From Loktanella sp. M215 (lineage in GTDB: Bacteria > Pseudomonadota > Alphaproteobacteria > Rhodobacterales > Rhodobacteraceae): DNA of 64,000 nt. The translations under genes were made by a program, and so were the position numbers. Under the pieces are notes generated by a model. It ran no database searches, was not told the DNA's origin, and saw only the letters and a program-made list of their open reading frames with translations. This document shows, piece by piece, positions 22,370 through 30,556 of the stretch (within the stretch, counting starts at the first letter, position 1; the number at the start of each line of letters is the position of its first letter). Location of the stretch: assembly GCF_021735925.1 (NCBI RefSeq), contig NZ_WMEA01000001.1:2944001-3008000 (forward strand), given 5' to 3'.

Positions 22370-22374
22370 GCCGC

Positions 22375-22602
22375 ATGACCAATGTGCGCGAAATCTTAGA
22401 CCGGCTGGGCCGTGACGCTGTGGGGACCGCCCTTGGCGTGACCGGCAAGTCGCTGTCTGCTGCGGCTGTCAGCAATCGCTGCCCATCGAGCTGGTGGCTT
22501 GTCCTGTCGGAACTTTGCAAGGAGCAGGGCATCGAATGCCCTGCTAAATTGTTCACGTTCAAACCTGCACCTGTTGAATTGCCCGATCGGGTGGCGTCAT
22601 GA
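22375..22602 (+). CDS. Cro-like small regulatory protein
   Basis: A 75-residue protein divergent from the repressor. Its sequence suggests a degenerate helix-turn-helix (VREILDRLGRDAVGTALGVT, SLSAAAVSNRCPSSWWLVLS). This pattern is typical of short Cro-type regulators in alphaproteobacterial prophages. Function assigned mainly from position. Confidence 0.6.
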   Translation: MTNVREILDRLGRDAVGTALGVTGKSLSAAAVSNRCPSSWWLVLSELCKEQGIECPAKLFTFKPAPVELPDRVAS

Positions 22603-22934
22603 CCGACGCCGCCCGATCCTTATGTTTTTCCGTGTCTGACTTGCACCCCAGACATAGGAAAGGATCTACCGGAATGTCTTGCCGAAAGTTTTCCGCACGG
22701 TCGAAGAAGGCCGACACACTGACCTATCGCCAGCAATTCGCCGCGACCTGGAGCCTGTTTGTCAGGGCGAATTTCGACAGCGCGGCCGAGGTTGCCACCA
22801 TCTTTCGCGTCGATCCATCCACTGCCGAAAACTGGTGGACGGGATCGAACGCGCCGCAGGGTTGGGTCGTGGCTCGCGCGATGACGGACCCCGATCTGCG
22901 CGACGCGGACTGGTCCGCATTCGGTGGGCACTGA
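22599..22934 (+). CDS. Hypothetical phage protein with HTH-like segment
   Basis: Up to 111 residues; overlaps the Cro-like gene by four bases (ATGA). The second half, FDSAAEVATIFRVDPSTAEN followed by WWTGSNAPQGW, reads like a helix-turn-helix. A start at ATG 22674 (MSCRKFSARS) would give 86 residues and avoid an unstructured N-terminus. Early rightward operon. Confidence 0.6.
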   Translation: MTDAARSLCFSVSDLHPRHRKGSTGMSCRKFSARSKKADTLTYRQQFAATWSLFVRANFDSAAEVATIFRVDPSTAENWWTGSNAPQGWVVARAMTDPDLRDADWSAFGGH

Positions 22935-23140
22935 TGTGGTGGCGCGTGATCATCGGCAAGTTCTGGCAGGTGACCAGTCCCGCCTGGGGGCGGCTCTACG
23001 GCGCCGAATTCTGGGCTGCGGCGCATGTCGCGACGATTGGCAAACGCTGGTCGATGGTGCTGCTGGTCAGAGCCGGGGAAGGGTGGGCGGCTTCGGCCGC
23101 CCGTCGCCTCAGAAAACTTTCCGGAAGGGGTGCCGCATGA
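22934..23140 (+). CDS. Hypothetical small phage protein
   Basis: A 68-residue basic protein rich in Trp (MWWRVIIGKFWQVTSPAWGR). Its start overlaps the upstream stop (TGATG). No family recognised. The 255 bases after it, up to the methyltransferase, contain only a low-complexity frame I do not trust. Confidence 0.5.
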   Translation: MWWRVIIGKFWQVTSPAWGRLYGAEFWAAAHVATIGKRWSMVLLVRAGEGWAASAARRLRKLSGRGAA

Positions 23141-23395
23141 GCTGCACCCTTTTCCCCGTTATCGGGACCAGTGCGGCGGTCCCTCTCGTGTCGGCGCTGC
23201 CAGTGCCTGGTGTGCGTCTGCCGGGGGCGTTCGCGCCCCAACCTGACGGATGCGGTCGGCGTCTACCCGCCGCCGCATCCGCTTTTTTCGGCAAACCCCA
23301 CGTCGCGACGTCCTTAAAAGACCCAGAGGTCCGGGGCCTGACCGGGGGGCCAAGCTGTCGCATCGACGTGCCCCCCGCATTCCGAGTGCTCGAGT

Positions 23396-24172
23396 ATGAC
23401 GGGTACGGTTCCTATTTCGGCGGATGTCACTGCATCTGCCCCGACTGCGCCTTGGCTGCAGCGCGTCGAGGTCGGCCCGATCACGCTCTACCTCGGCGAT
23501 GCACGCCAGATCCTGCCGACGCTGCCGGGCATCGCGGACTGTGTCGTCACCGACGTGCCCTATGTCCTGACCTCTGGCAGGAATGCCGTGCAGGTCATGG
23601 GCGGCATCTTTGCCCAGGACGCCTATGATAACGGCGGCAACCTGATGGACACGGTGCGCTGGTCGGAGATCGGAGGGCCGATCTTCCGCGCCTGCAAAGC
23701 GGACGCCGATGCCTACATCATGTCGAACGACAAGAACCTGTTCGCCGCCCACGGCGGGTTCACCGGGGCCGGCTGGAAATTCCACAACCTGCTGGTCTGG
23801 GACAAGATCCGCGTGACCCGCAACCGCTGGTACATGAAGAACCTCGAGTTCACGCTGTACCTCTGGAAGGGGCGCGCCAAGGTCATCAACGACTGCGGGT
23901 CGAAGCAGTCATTCGCGCTGAACGCCGCCAAGGCTACGCAGCACCCGACCGAAAAACCGGTCGCCCTGATGGCGCAGTACATCCTGAATTCGACGCCGCC
24001 CGGCGATCTGGTGCTGGACCCGTTCATGGGCACCGGCGCCACGTTGGTCGCGGCCGCACAGGCAGGGCGCCACGGCGTCGGCATCGAGATCAACCCCGAC
24101 CATTTTGACGTCGCCGTGGCCCGCGTGCGCGCTGCCCTTGCGACGTCGCCCTCACCGGAGGAACAGGCATGA
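23396..24172 (+). CDS. Phage DNA adenine/cytosine-N4 methyltransferase
   Basis: A 258-residue amino-methyltransferase. The SAM-binding motif near the C-terminus is DPFMGTGATLVAAAQAG, preceded by HPTEKPVAL. The catalytic motif IV near the N-terminus reads TDVPYVLTSG, with Val where most enzymes have Pro (DPPY). This motif order (IV before I) is the beta type. The body (NDKNLFAAHGG, WDKIRVTRNRWYMKN) matches methyltransferases seen in alphaproteobacterial phages. It has no restriction partner in the element, so it probably protects phage DNA or regulates it. Confidence 0.88.
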   Translation: MTGTVPISADVTASAPTAPWLQRVEVGPITLYLGDARQILPTLPGIADCVVTDVPYVLTSGRNAVQVMGGIFAQDAYDNGGNLMDTVRWSEIGGPIFRACKADADAYIMSNDKNLFAAHGGFTGAGWKFHNLLVWDKIRVTRNRWYMKNLEFTLYLWKGRAKVINDCGSKQSFALNAAKATQHPTEKPVALMAQYILNSTPPGDLVLDPFMGTGATLVAAAQAGRHGVGIEINPDHFDVAVARVRAALATSPSPEEQA

Positions 24173-25023
24173 CGAATCTGGACATCCTCGAAGGCCATAT
24201 CGAGCGGCAATCGGAGATCTGCGCCGCTGCGGCCCTTCGGCTTGAGGTGCTGCTGCTGGCGAGGCACGTTTTGAAGGGCGGCGCCGCCGATGCGCCTTAT
24301 GCCGTGGCGCTGCAGGTAGATCCCGCCAGCGTCTCGCTGGTCGTGCAGATGCAGGGCGGGGCGCAGGCCGGAATTGCTGCCGAGCTGCTGAATGACGTCG
24401 CGCAGGATGTTGCTGCGGCCGATGTTTCCGCCGGCGCTGACGCGGTGCCGTCCATCGATCCTGTCGAGAAGGATGATCACGCGCCGGCGGAGGAACCCGA
24501 ATCCGATGCAGGACCAGCGCCCGTGATCGACAACCGGGCGGCGCTGGCCCGGGAGTGGTCGCCTGAAGAGATCATCGATCTCCGCCGCCGTTTTGCCGCA
24601 GGCGAAAGCCCCGCCGATATTGCGCGGGCCTTGAACAAGTCGGCCAAGCAGGTGTCGAACAAGACGTTCCGCCTCGGCCTGCGCCGCGGCAAAGTGCCGT
24701 GCGACCAAGCGCTGCCAGTAGCGTCGGTGCCGTCACGCTCGACGGCACATGCCACCCCAAAACTTACGGCCAAGAGCAAACCGAACCAGACGATCGCGCA
24801 GCGGCTCGACCAGCTCGGCAAGAGCAAGGTCTGGACGCTCGAGCGCGACCTGATCCTTGCGCTGTCTTTCGTGCGCGGCGAAAGCGCCGCAAAGATTGGT
24901 GCGGCGATGAAGCTCGACACGGCGGACGTCACAGATCGTTGGCAGGCGCTGTGCCCAAACCGGAACGACAAGGCGGCAATCAATGCATTGGTGCGTGAGC
25001 TGAAGGTGCGGGCCAATGTCTGA
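24169..25023 (+). CDS. Hypothetical protein with two HTH-like repeats
   Basis: A 284-residue protein starting on the methyltransferase stop (ATGA). Residues ~127-170 (EWSPEEIIDLRRRFAAGESP, ADIARALNKSAKQVSNKTFR) and ~222-262 (VWTLERDLILALSFVRGESA, AKIGAAMKLDTADVTDRWQA) are two copies of an acidic-start helix-turn-helix pattern like Myb/SANT domains. The N-terminal region is helical and acidic linkers separate the parts. Probably a phage DNA-binding regulator; I cannot name it. Confidence 0.65.
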   Translation: MTNLDILEGHIERQSEICAAAALRLEVLLLARHVLKGGAADAPYAVALQVDPASVSLVVQMQGGAQAGIAAELLNDVAQDVAAADVSAGADAVPSIDPVEKDDHAPAEEPESDAGPAPVIDNRAALAREWSPEEIIDLRRRFAAGESPADIARALNKSAKQVSNKTFRLGLRRGKVPCDQALPVASVPSRSTAHATPKLTAKSKPNQTIAQRLDQLGKSKVWTLERDLILALSFVRGESAAKIGAAMKLDTADVTDRWQALCPNRNDKAAINALVRELKVRANV

Positions 25024-25261
25024 CCTCGAACGCAACTTTGCCCCAGTTTTCCTTTCCGAGGTCGGTGACGTCTATGGCGTGCTGAGCTTGGGAACCTCTC
25101 AGGTGACCCGCCGTGCGATAGCAGCACGTGGCAGGGTCTCTGGCAGCTGGTCGGGGTCCCACCCCTCGATCGGCACCGGCGGCGGCGACGCACATCCCCG
25201 GCTTCGCGCCGCCGGATTCTTTGATCTTTCGGACCTTCTGCGTGGGGCGCGGCATGTCTGA
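25016..25261 (+). CDS. Hypothetical small phage protein
   Basis: An 81-residue protein of unknown family. It overlaps both neighbours with the same ATGTCTGA arrangement, which supports it as a real operon member, though its sequence is unremarkable (NFAPVFLSEVGDVYGVLSLG). Confidence 0.45.
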   Translation: MSDLERNFAPVFLSEVGDVYGVLSLGTSQVTRRAIAARGRVSGSWSGSHPSIGTGGGDAHPRLRAAGFFDLSDLLRGARHV

Positions 25262-25550
25262 GGAGTTCGGTCCCATTATCATGCACGACGGCAAAGGTTG
25301 CCCGATACCGCTCGGCACCGTCATCCGCGTGACGGTAGAAATGTGGCCGGAAGACTACCAGACCGTCGTCGAGGTCGTCCGCGTCGCTGGTGCTGCCTGG
25401 ACGTGGAGCAACTGGCTCGCGGCCTTTCCGAATGGAGATCTCTGCGGCCGTGTGGTGGCCTATGCTGTCAAGCGGCCTGATGCAATGGCGCAGCTGCGCG
25501 CGATTGCGGCCGAACCGCTTGCGATAACACCCGCATCGGTGCGCGCATGA
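25254..25550 (+). CDS. Hypothetical phage protein
   Basis: A 98-residue protein (MSEEFGPIIMHDGKGCPIPL) with a probable small beta-barrel pattern: GTVIRVTVEMWPEDYQTVVE, then VVRVAGAAWTW. I know similar short proteins in Rhodobacterales prophages without assigned function. Overlaps neighbours on both sides. Confidence 0.6.
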   Translation: MSEEFGPIIMHDGKGCPIPLGTVIRVTVEMWPEDYQTVVEVVRVAGAAWTWSNWLAAFPNGDLCGRVVAYAVKRPDAMAQLRAIAAEPLAITPASVRA

Positions 25551-25975
25551 TCGGTGTCATCCTGCCCTGCCTAGCACGCGCCGTCTTGCTGGCCCGCGAG
25601 GGTCAGTCGGTGATCTACCTTGTGCCCTCCGTGGATGCCCGCCGCGAGGCTTGGGGCGTTTCGAAAGCACTGGGCGACGACGTCGGAGTGGCCAGTGAGA
25701 AGTTCGGCATTCTGTCGGTTGCGACCGGAAGCTTGCAGATCCTCACCACCGTCCGGGGTGATCTGAGCGACTGCGTCCGAGGTCGGGCGGGGCTGATCGT
25801 GCTGCACGCCGGGCTCCGATGGCATGACTGGCGGGCAGCGGCGAACGCGATGAACGCCCATCGATACGGCGTGGCGCTGGCAGAGCGGGCCAATGGCCAC
25901 GCGCCGGTCTCCAACTTGGCGGAAGCCTTCACCACGACATGCGAACTGGACGTGAACAGGGAGGATCACTCATGA
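25547..25975 (+). CDS. Hypothetical phage protein
   Basis: A 142-residue protein with alternating hydrophobic strands (SVIYLVPSVDARREAWGVSK; LIVLHAGLRWHDWRAAANAM), suggestive of a Rossmann or P-loop-like fold without a visible Walker motif. Starts on the upstream ATGA overlap and ends on the next ATGA. Unknown function. Confidence 0.55.
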   Translation: MIGVILPCLARAVLLAREGQSVIYLVPSVDARREAWGVSKALGDDVGVASEKFGILSVATGSLQILTTVRGDLSDCVRGRAGLIVLHAGLRWHDWRAAANAMNAHRYGVALAERANGHAPVSNLAEAFTTTCELDVNREDHS

Positions 25976-26276
25976 CTGACGATCGACGGAAGCCGGACCG
26001 GGGCCTTCTTGCCGAATTCACGCTGCCCGCGCCTGGGTGTCTGCGCATGGTGCTGACCGACAGTGCATTCGGATCTTGGAAGTGGTTGACGGCAACCCGT
26101 CTACGCCGGGCGCGTATGGCTGCTTTCTGGGGGCAATCGACGCCACGGGGCAGGCGCTGCCGCTGCAGATCGAATGCGACTTTGCGCATGTCGCAGGCCG
26201 CGCCACAGCGCGGAATTCGCGGATCAAGGCGGTGCTCGCCTCCGCCGCCGCAGCGCAGTCTGTGGAGGTCGTCTGA
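25972..26276 (+). pseudogene. Hypothetical phage gene with apparent frameshift
   Basis: The coupled start at 25972 (MTDDRRKPDRGLLAEFTLPA) opens in one frame, while the protein-like remainder up to the TGATG overlap at 26276 (RILEVVDGNPSTPGAYGCFL, LPLQIECDFAHVAGRATARN) is in another. A shift near 26045-26090 would join them to about 100 residues. Alternatively a GTG start at 26037 gives an independent 79-residue protein. I cannot decide from one sequence. Confidence 0.4.
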
Positions 26277-26647
26277 TGCCGGGCCGCAAGTACGACGACG
26301 CGACGATCGCAGCCGCGGTCGATCGGCGGTGGCAAGGGCAAGGCTTGTCGCGCATCGCAAAGGATCTCGGGATGACGCGCGGTGCTGTCGAGTATCACTG
26401 TCTGGCTCAGGGCGTCGTGCCTGATGGCGGATCGATCGTGTGGCTGAACCGCACGAAGGTCGTGCGACGCGGCAATCACTTGGTGCGCCTGTTCACTGCG
26501 GCGGAAGATCGGAAGACGGAGGCGCTGCGGATTTCCGGCGCTTCGATCACTGAGATTGCGCGGGCGCTCGGGCGTAAGCTGGTGTCGGTGCGCAGCCGGT
26601 TGCAAACGCTGGCCCGGCGCCTTGAAGCGCGGGAGGCTGCGGCGTGA
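26276..26647 (+). CDS. HTH-containing phage protein
   Basis: A 123-residue protein with two helix-turn-helix-like units: YDDATIAAAVDRRWQGQGLS followed by RIAKDLGMTRGAVEYHC, and ALRISGASITEIARALGRKL. The architecture resembles phage transcription regulators that recognise DNA through GcrA/Myb-like repeats. Start on TGATG overlap. Confidence 0.62.
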   Translation: MPGRKYDDATIAAAVDRRWQGQGLSRIAKDLGMTRGAVEYHCLAQGVVPDGGSIVWLNRTKVVRRGNHLVRLFTAAEDRKTEALRISGASITEIARALGRKLVSVRSRLQTLARRLEAREAAA

Positions 26648-27123
26648 TGGAACCCCTCGATATCTGGCGCGGATCGTTCACGCGCCGCTGGCACACGCAC
26701 CCGGACCTCGCGGTGCACGACGATCCGATTTGCGGCCATCAAGGCCGCTGCGCGCTGCTGGTTATCGTCCTGTGGCCGGATCATTCCTCTGAGCTGCTCC
26801 GGGCAGCTGTGACCCACGATATGGGCGAATTCCGTGTTGGCGATCTGCCGGCTTGGCTGAAGGAAGAGGCGGGGGACCTGATCGAAGACCATGCCGCTGC
26901 GGAACATCGCGCGCTGGCGGCGATGGGCCTTCTCGTGCCGCTGGACGACGATGACCGGGTCCGGCTGCACCTCGTGGATAAGCTCGACGCCTACCTCTTC
27001 GCACGGCACCGGGTGCCACATGTGGTCAACCACCCGGCCTGGCGCGCCGCGCGGATGCGGATTTTTGAGGCCGCCGCTCAGACAGGCGTCTGGACCGCGG
27101 TGGAAAGCATGGTGACGGTATGA
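26647..27123 (+). CDS. HD-domain hydrolase, YfbR-like
   Basis: A 158-residue protein with the metal-binding signature of HD phosphohydrolases: RWHTHPDL, GHQGRCALLVIVLWP, and the HD pair in AVTHDMGEFRVGDLPAWLKE. YfbR-type enzymes remove phosphate from deoxynucleoside monophosphates; a phage copy could feed or reshape nucleotide pools. A GTG one codon earlier (26644) is an alternative start. Sits just before the replication-like gene. Confidence 0.75.
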   Translation: MEPLDIWRGSFTRRWHTHPDLAVHDDPICGHQGRCALLVIVLWPDHSSELLRAAVTHDMGEFRVGDLPAWLKEEAGDLIEDHAAAEHRALAAMGLLVPLDDDDRVRLHLVDKLDAYLFARHRVPHVVNHPAWRAARMRIFEAAAQTGVWTAVESMVTV

Positions 27124-27740
27124 ACGCCCTTAACTTTCATGCCGTCCCTGAGACCGGTCTGCCGGACTACCCGATCGGGCGCGAGGTCCGCATGGCCGGG
27201 CACTTCTTCACGATGTGGGACCATGTCCGCTGGCTGAACAGCACGATGTACCGCAAGGCCACGCCGGAATCACAGTGCTACTTCATGAACCTGTGCTTCA
27301 TGGCCCAGTCCCAGCGCCCGGTTGGCACGCTGCCGGCCGACGACGGCGAACTCGCGCACATGCTCCGGCTGCATCCGGACCGGTGGATGGAGTTGCGGCG
27401 GATGAAGTTCGGTCCCCTGCGGCACTGGGAAAAGTGCCTCTGCGACGACGAGGTCCGCCTGTTCCATCCGGTCGTGCTCGAGGTCGCCCTCGATGCGCTG
27501 GGGCGGCGGCAGGCGCGAGAGGCCAGCAACGCGGAAAAGGCCGTCACGATGCGGCTCGTGCGGATGCGCGAGCAGCTGGCCAAGCTCGGCGTGCACAAGG
27601 CGGTGCTGTCCGACGACGTCCTGATCGAGCGCATGGATCAGTGGCTCGCGGATCATCACAAGGGCCAGCGACGCACGCCCGCCTTCCAGCGCGTGATGGA
27701 GCATGCCGCCGCGCAGGGATGGTTCAACCCGAGGCGTTAG
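27120..27740 (+). CDS. DUF1376-like phage replication-associated protein
   Basis: A 206-residue protein with a segment resembling DUF1376 and related phage replication proteins (MYRKATPESQCYFMNLCFMA, GTLPADDGELAHMLRLHPDR, W). These are usually found near phage origins. It is followed by a repeat-rich, gene-free stretch that could be the origin. The C-terminal third is helical and charged. Confidence 0.65.
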   Translation: MNALNFHAVPETGLPDYPIGREVRMAGHFFTMWDHVRWLNSTMYRKATPESQCYFMNLCFMAQSQRPVGTLPADDGELAHMLRLHPDRWMELRRMKFGPLRHWEKCLCDDEVRLFHPVVLEVALDALGRRQAREASNAEKAVTMRLVRMREQLAKLGVHKAVLSDDVLIERMDQWLADHHKGQRRTPAFQRVMEHAAAQGWFNPRR

Positions 27741-27800
27741 ATAACAGCGGCTTAGACCGTCATTCCGTTACCACCACAGATTGACACGTTCCAATAACGG

Positions 27801-27907
27801 AATGGAACAGAACGGAACAGTTCCGCACGGATTGGAACAGTTCTGCGTATAGGAGAAGAGAAGATATGAAATGAAAAGATAGATACGAAACCGCCACGAA
27901 ACGGCGG
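27801..27907. repeat. GGAACAG repeats and hairpin, candidate phage origin
   Basis: GGAACAG occurs at 27804, 27814 and 27834, with inverse CGTTCC/GTTCC copies around them. A purine-rich stretch then leads to a CCGCC-ACGAAAC-GGCGG hairpin at about 27890-27907. Iteron-like repeats after a replication-like gene suggest an origin or a promoter-operator; this is inference from layout. Confidence 0.4.
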
Positions 27908-27954
27908 GACGGAAAAGGTGGCAGGTGAAGCAGGGCTGAGAGAAAGAAGGGCCG

Positions 27955-28623
27955 ATGATGCAGACACAAGCGAGTGATACGGTCAGCACGACGACCACGA
28001 GAGCGGGACTGAGTGCGGCGGCGGTGGAGCGGGCTGAGGCGCGCGCGCGGGTGCAGGCGCTGTTCTGGGACCGGATCGACGAGGCGGGGATGCAGCGGCC
28101 CCGGCATGGCGGGTCGCTGATGACGCTGGAAGATTACCAGGCAATGCGCCGGCGGCTCTGCGACCGGCTGGCCTACCTCGAGCCTGACAACCTGCTGACC
28201 CTGGCCGAGTTGATGATCTGCAACGCGGCCGGTGCCGGTCGCCCCCGCCATGGCGTCTGGCCGGAGGCGGCGATCCTGTCGGAGGCGAAGGCACTGCAGA
28301 CACCACCGGTGACAGACATGCCGATCGTAACCAGCTGGCTGGCGTCGATCGAGGGACCACCCGCGGTGGCCGGCGGTTTCGAGGTCGAACTGTTCCGGCA
28401 CCTACGCCGCACGGGTCGCCCGCCGCTGCCCTACGACATGCACAAGATCCGCGAGGATGGGATCGAGGCGAACCGCCAGATCGAGCTGGTGCAGAGCCGG
28501 ATCGACCGGGACACGGCGACGGCGGAGGATCGCGCCTGGCTGGAAGCCTACCAGCGCGACCGCCAGGCGGTGGCACAAATCGTCAAAGCAGGACAGGACA
28601 AGCGGTTGGAGCAGAGCGCATGA
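27955..28623 (+). CDS. Hypothetical phage protein
   Basis: A 222-residue helical protein, no family recognised. Features are an Ala/Glu/Arg-rich helix (AAAVERAEARARVQALFWDR) and a segment LPYDMHKIREDGIEANRQIE. Preceded by a purine-rich leader. Overlaps the next gene by four bases. Confidence 0.6.
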   Translation: MMQTQASDTVSTTTTRAGLSAAAVERAEARARVQALFWDRIDEAGMQRPRHGGSLMTLEDYQAMRRRLCDRLAYLEPDNLLTLAELMICNAAGAGRPRHGVWPEAAILSEAKALQTPPVTDMPIVTSWLASIEGPPAVAGGFEVELFRHLRRTGRPPLPYDMHKIREDGIEANRQIELVQSRIDRDTATAEDRAWLEAYQRDRQAVAQIVKAGQDKRLEQSA

Positions 28624-29294
28624 TGATGGCACGGGACTTCACGAGGGCGTCGCGCGGTGCCGCACAGGATATCGGCATCTGGCCGCTGCTGGTCTGGGCC
28701 TTCCGCACCGAATGCGCGCAGCTCGATCTCGGGGGCGGACGCGATCGGCTGGGCCATGGCTACGGCTACGCCAGCATGACCAGCATCATCGCCCAGCACG
28801 AGCAGCTCGGCTGCCGCATTGACGGCGGTGGCCGGTCAGATCCACATCCGGATGCCGACCTCGTGGCGGCGGCAGTGGCGGTGCTGCCGGAAGGGTGTGG
28901 CGGTGCGCGGATGGCAGTGACGATCGCGGAGCTGGCGCGAGCGGGGATGATGCCGGAGTGGCACGTGCCGACGTGGATCGAACCGTTGAAGTGGGGGACC
29001 AGCAGATACGGACGCTACGCTGTCACGGCGGATGCGGCAGAGCTGGGTGCAGGGGGCTGGCCACACCAGCCATATACCACCCGCAAGGGCGGCAACCGAT
29101 TTGAAGAGGTCAGATATTGCCCGGTTAACATCCGCGGCGGGGTGGCTGAAGTGACAGCAAAGCGCCGTGCCTGGCTGCTGTGGTGGTCTGCCCTGCTCGA
29201 GCTGCGCAATACTTTCCAGCTTGGCGGTGATCTTTCGGCCTGGAGCGTGACGGCAACGATGCCGCCTCGCGAACCCTGGAAGGTAACCGCATGA
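28620..29294 (+). CDS. Hypothetical phage protein
   Basis: A 224-residue protein of unknown family. Some segments (DIGIWPLLVWAFRTECAQLD, GHGYGYASMTSI) recall phage late-gene regulators or proteins at the end of early operons, but I see no defining motif. The start region has three ATG codons in a row. It is the last gene before a GC-poor gap. Confidence 0.55.
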   Translation: MMMARDFTRASRGAAQDIGIWPLLVWAFRTECAQLDLGGGRDRLGHGYGYASMTSIIAQHEQLGCRIDGGGRSDPHPDADLVAAAVAVLPEGCGGARMAVTIAELARAGMMPEWHVPTWIEPLKWGTSRYGRYAVTADAAELGAGGWPHQPYTTRKGGNRFEEVRYCPVNIRGGVAEVTAKRRAWLLWWSALLELRNTFQLGGDLSAWSVTATMPPREPWKVTA

Positions 29295-29463
29295 TCAAAG
29301 CGGTCGCTTGGTGCTACCTGAATGAATGTCAGCTCTAAGATTGTGCTACCATGTCACTGAAGCATGCTGTTTGTTCTTTCGAGCCGCCAGTAATAGTCTG
29401 GACAAGATATTTGGTGCGAGTTATTGACCAAACATCAGTGCTCCCAGTCCTTTAGAGATTCCC

Positions 29464-30099
29464 ATGGCGAAATCAATTTTAGCTGAAAAACCATTTATTC
29501 TTGAGAGAACCAAGGACGACGAAGTGACCATGCACTTTAGGATTCACGCGACACCTGCGGTCGGCGGATGGGCCGCAGCTGGGCCATTACTCGCAGCATG
29601 GATGATATTTTTGGGATGGTGGCCCGGCGCGGCACTTTCGATGATTCTTACAGGTGGAGATATAAATGTCCCTTTATTGTTGGTTGGGTGGGGCGCTTCT
29701 ATTGCTATTCCAATATTTTTCTCAAGGCGAAGCGATAAAAAGCTGAGGGCAAAAGGTTCGCAGTTTACCCGTTTGATCTTCAATCGCGACACAGTGCAGA
29801 CAACAACTAATTCGTTGCTTTCACGCATAGATATTGAGGGCAGTTTTTGGCAGGGAGCGGATACAAACTTTACTTACAAAAGCGAAGCACAGCGAAAAGT
29901 TAGGCAATCTATTGCAGATGAGAAAGCTAGGTCAGAGAACGCGGTTGGTGTGAACTATGGCACTCAGGAAGTCATGTTGACACACCAGACTCTTACCCAA
30001 CTACAGGCTCAAAAGATTGCGGATGCAGTGGCCGCTTGGGTCTCGAATCCAAATTATCTACTAAATGTTGTAGATAACGAGGCTCTCAGAGTTGCATAA
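29464..30099 (+). CDS. Membrane protein, probable moron gene
   Basis: A 211-residue protein with two or three hydrophobic segments (about 36-60 and 66-90: WAAAGPLLAAWMIFLGWWPG; PLLLVGWGASIAIPIFFS) and a soluble C-terminal half. Its DNA is distinctly more AT-rich than the neighbours, and it has its own 170-base upstream gap between the early genes and the terminase. That fits an independently acquired 'moron'. Function unknown. Confidence 0.6.
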   Translation: MAKSILAEKPFILERTKDDEVTMHFRIHATPAVGGWAAAGPLLAAWMIFLGWWPGAALSMILTGGDINVPLLLVGWGASIAIPIFFSRRSDKKLRAKGSQFTRLIFNRDTVQTTTNSLLSRIDIEGSFWQGADTNFTYKSEAQRKVRQSIADEKARSENAVGVNYGTQEVMLTHQTLTQLQAQKIADAVAAWVSNPNYLLNVVDNEALRVA

Positions 30100-30346
30100 T
30101 AATCTCTATTTCCACGGGGCCCTTATCAGAAACGCGTGTTACCGCTGTTTTGTTTTCGCTGCATGTGGCAAACCGGTAAAGCCTTGCTTGCAACTGTTTT
30201 CTCGTTCCCCTTCCCGTAGCCGAGATTGAGACCGGAACTATAACGGTAACTTTATCCGCGTAGTTGACCTCCATCTGAGTTCGGAAGCAGCCAAAACGGA
30301 GCGCTGGGGGTTCAGTTTTGAAAAACTTGTTGACCGGGAAATTCAT
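30086..30346 (-). CDS. Doubtful small protein convergent with the moron gene
   Basis: A possible 86-residue product (MNFPVNKFFKTEPPALRFGC, with KVTVIVPVSISATGRG). It ends 14 bases inside the convergent gene and has a G-rich sequence before its ATG. Sequence is plausible but matches nothing I know. Confidence 0.3.
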   Translation of the reverse strand: MNFPVNKFFKTEPPALRFGCFRTQMEVNYADKVTVIVPVSISATGRGTRKQLQARLYRFATCSENKTAVTRVSDKGPVEIEIIMQL

Positions 30347-30556
30347 CCCCCCTAGCCAAGAACCCAATAGAACATCTGCGCCCGCCGGTACTAACCGTGC
30401 GGGCGCGTCTCGTTTCAGCCCACCGCATACCCCCGGCCCTTGGGTCCTTCCCGGGTTCGGAGCGTATACGGGCGGGCGGAGCGCATGTGTTTCGCGCGGC
30501 TCAACTAACCGATAAGCCTCAACTATCCTCAACTTTAGCCAGTTGGACTGGAGATC

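Noticed and set aside
23137..23628. Frame starting MSCTLFPVIGTS before the methyltransferase
   Set aside because: Low complexity and overlaps the methyltransferase by over 230 bases; not convincing as a gene.
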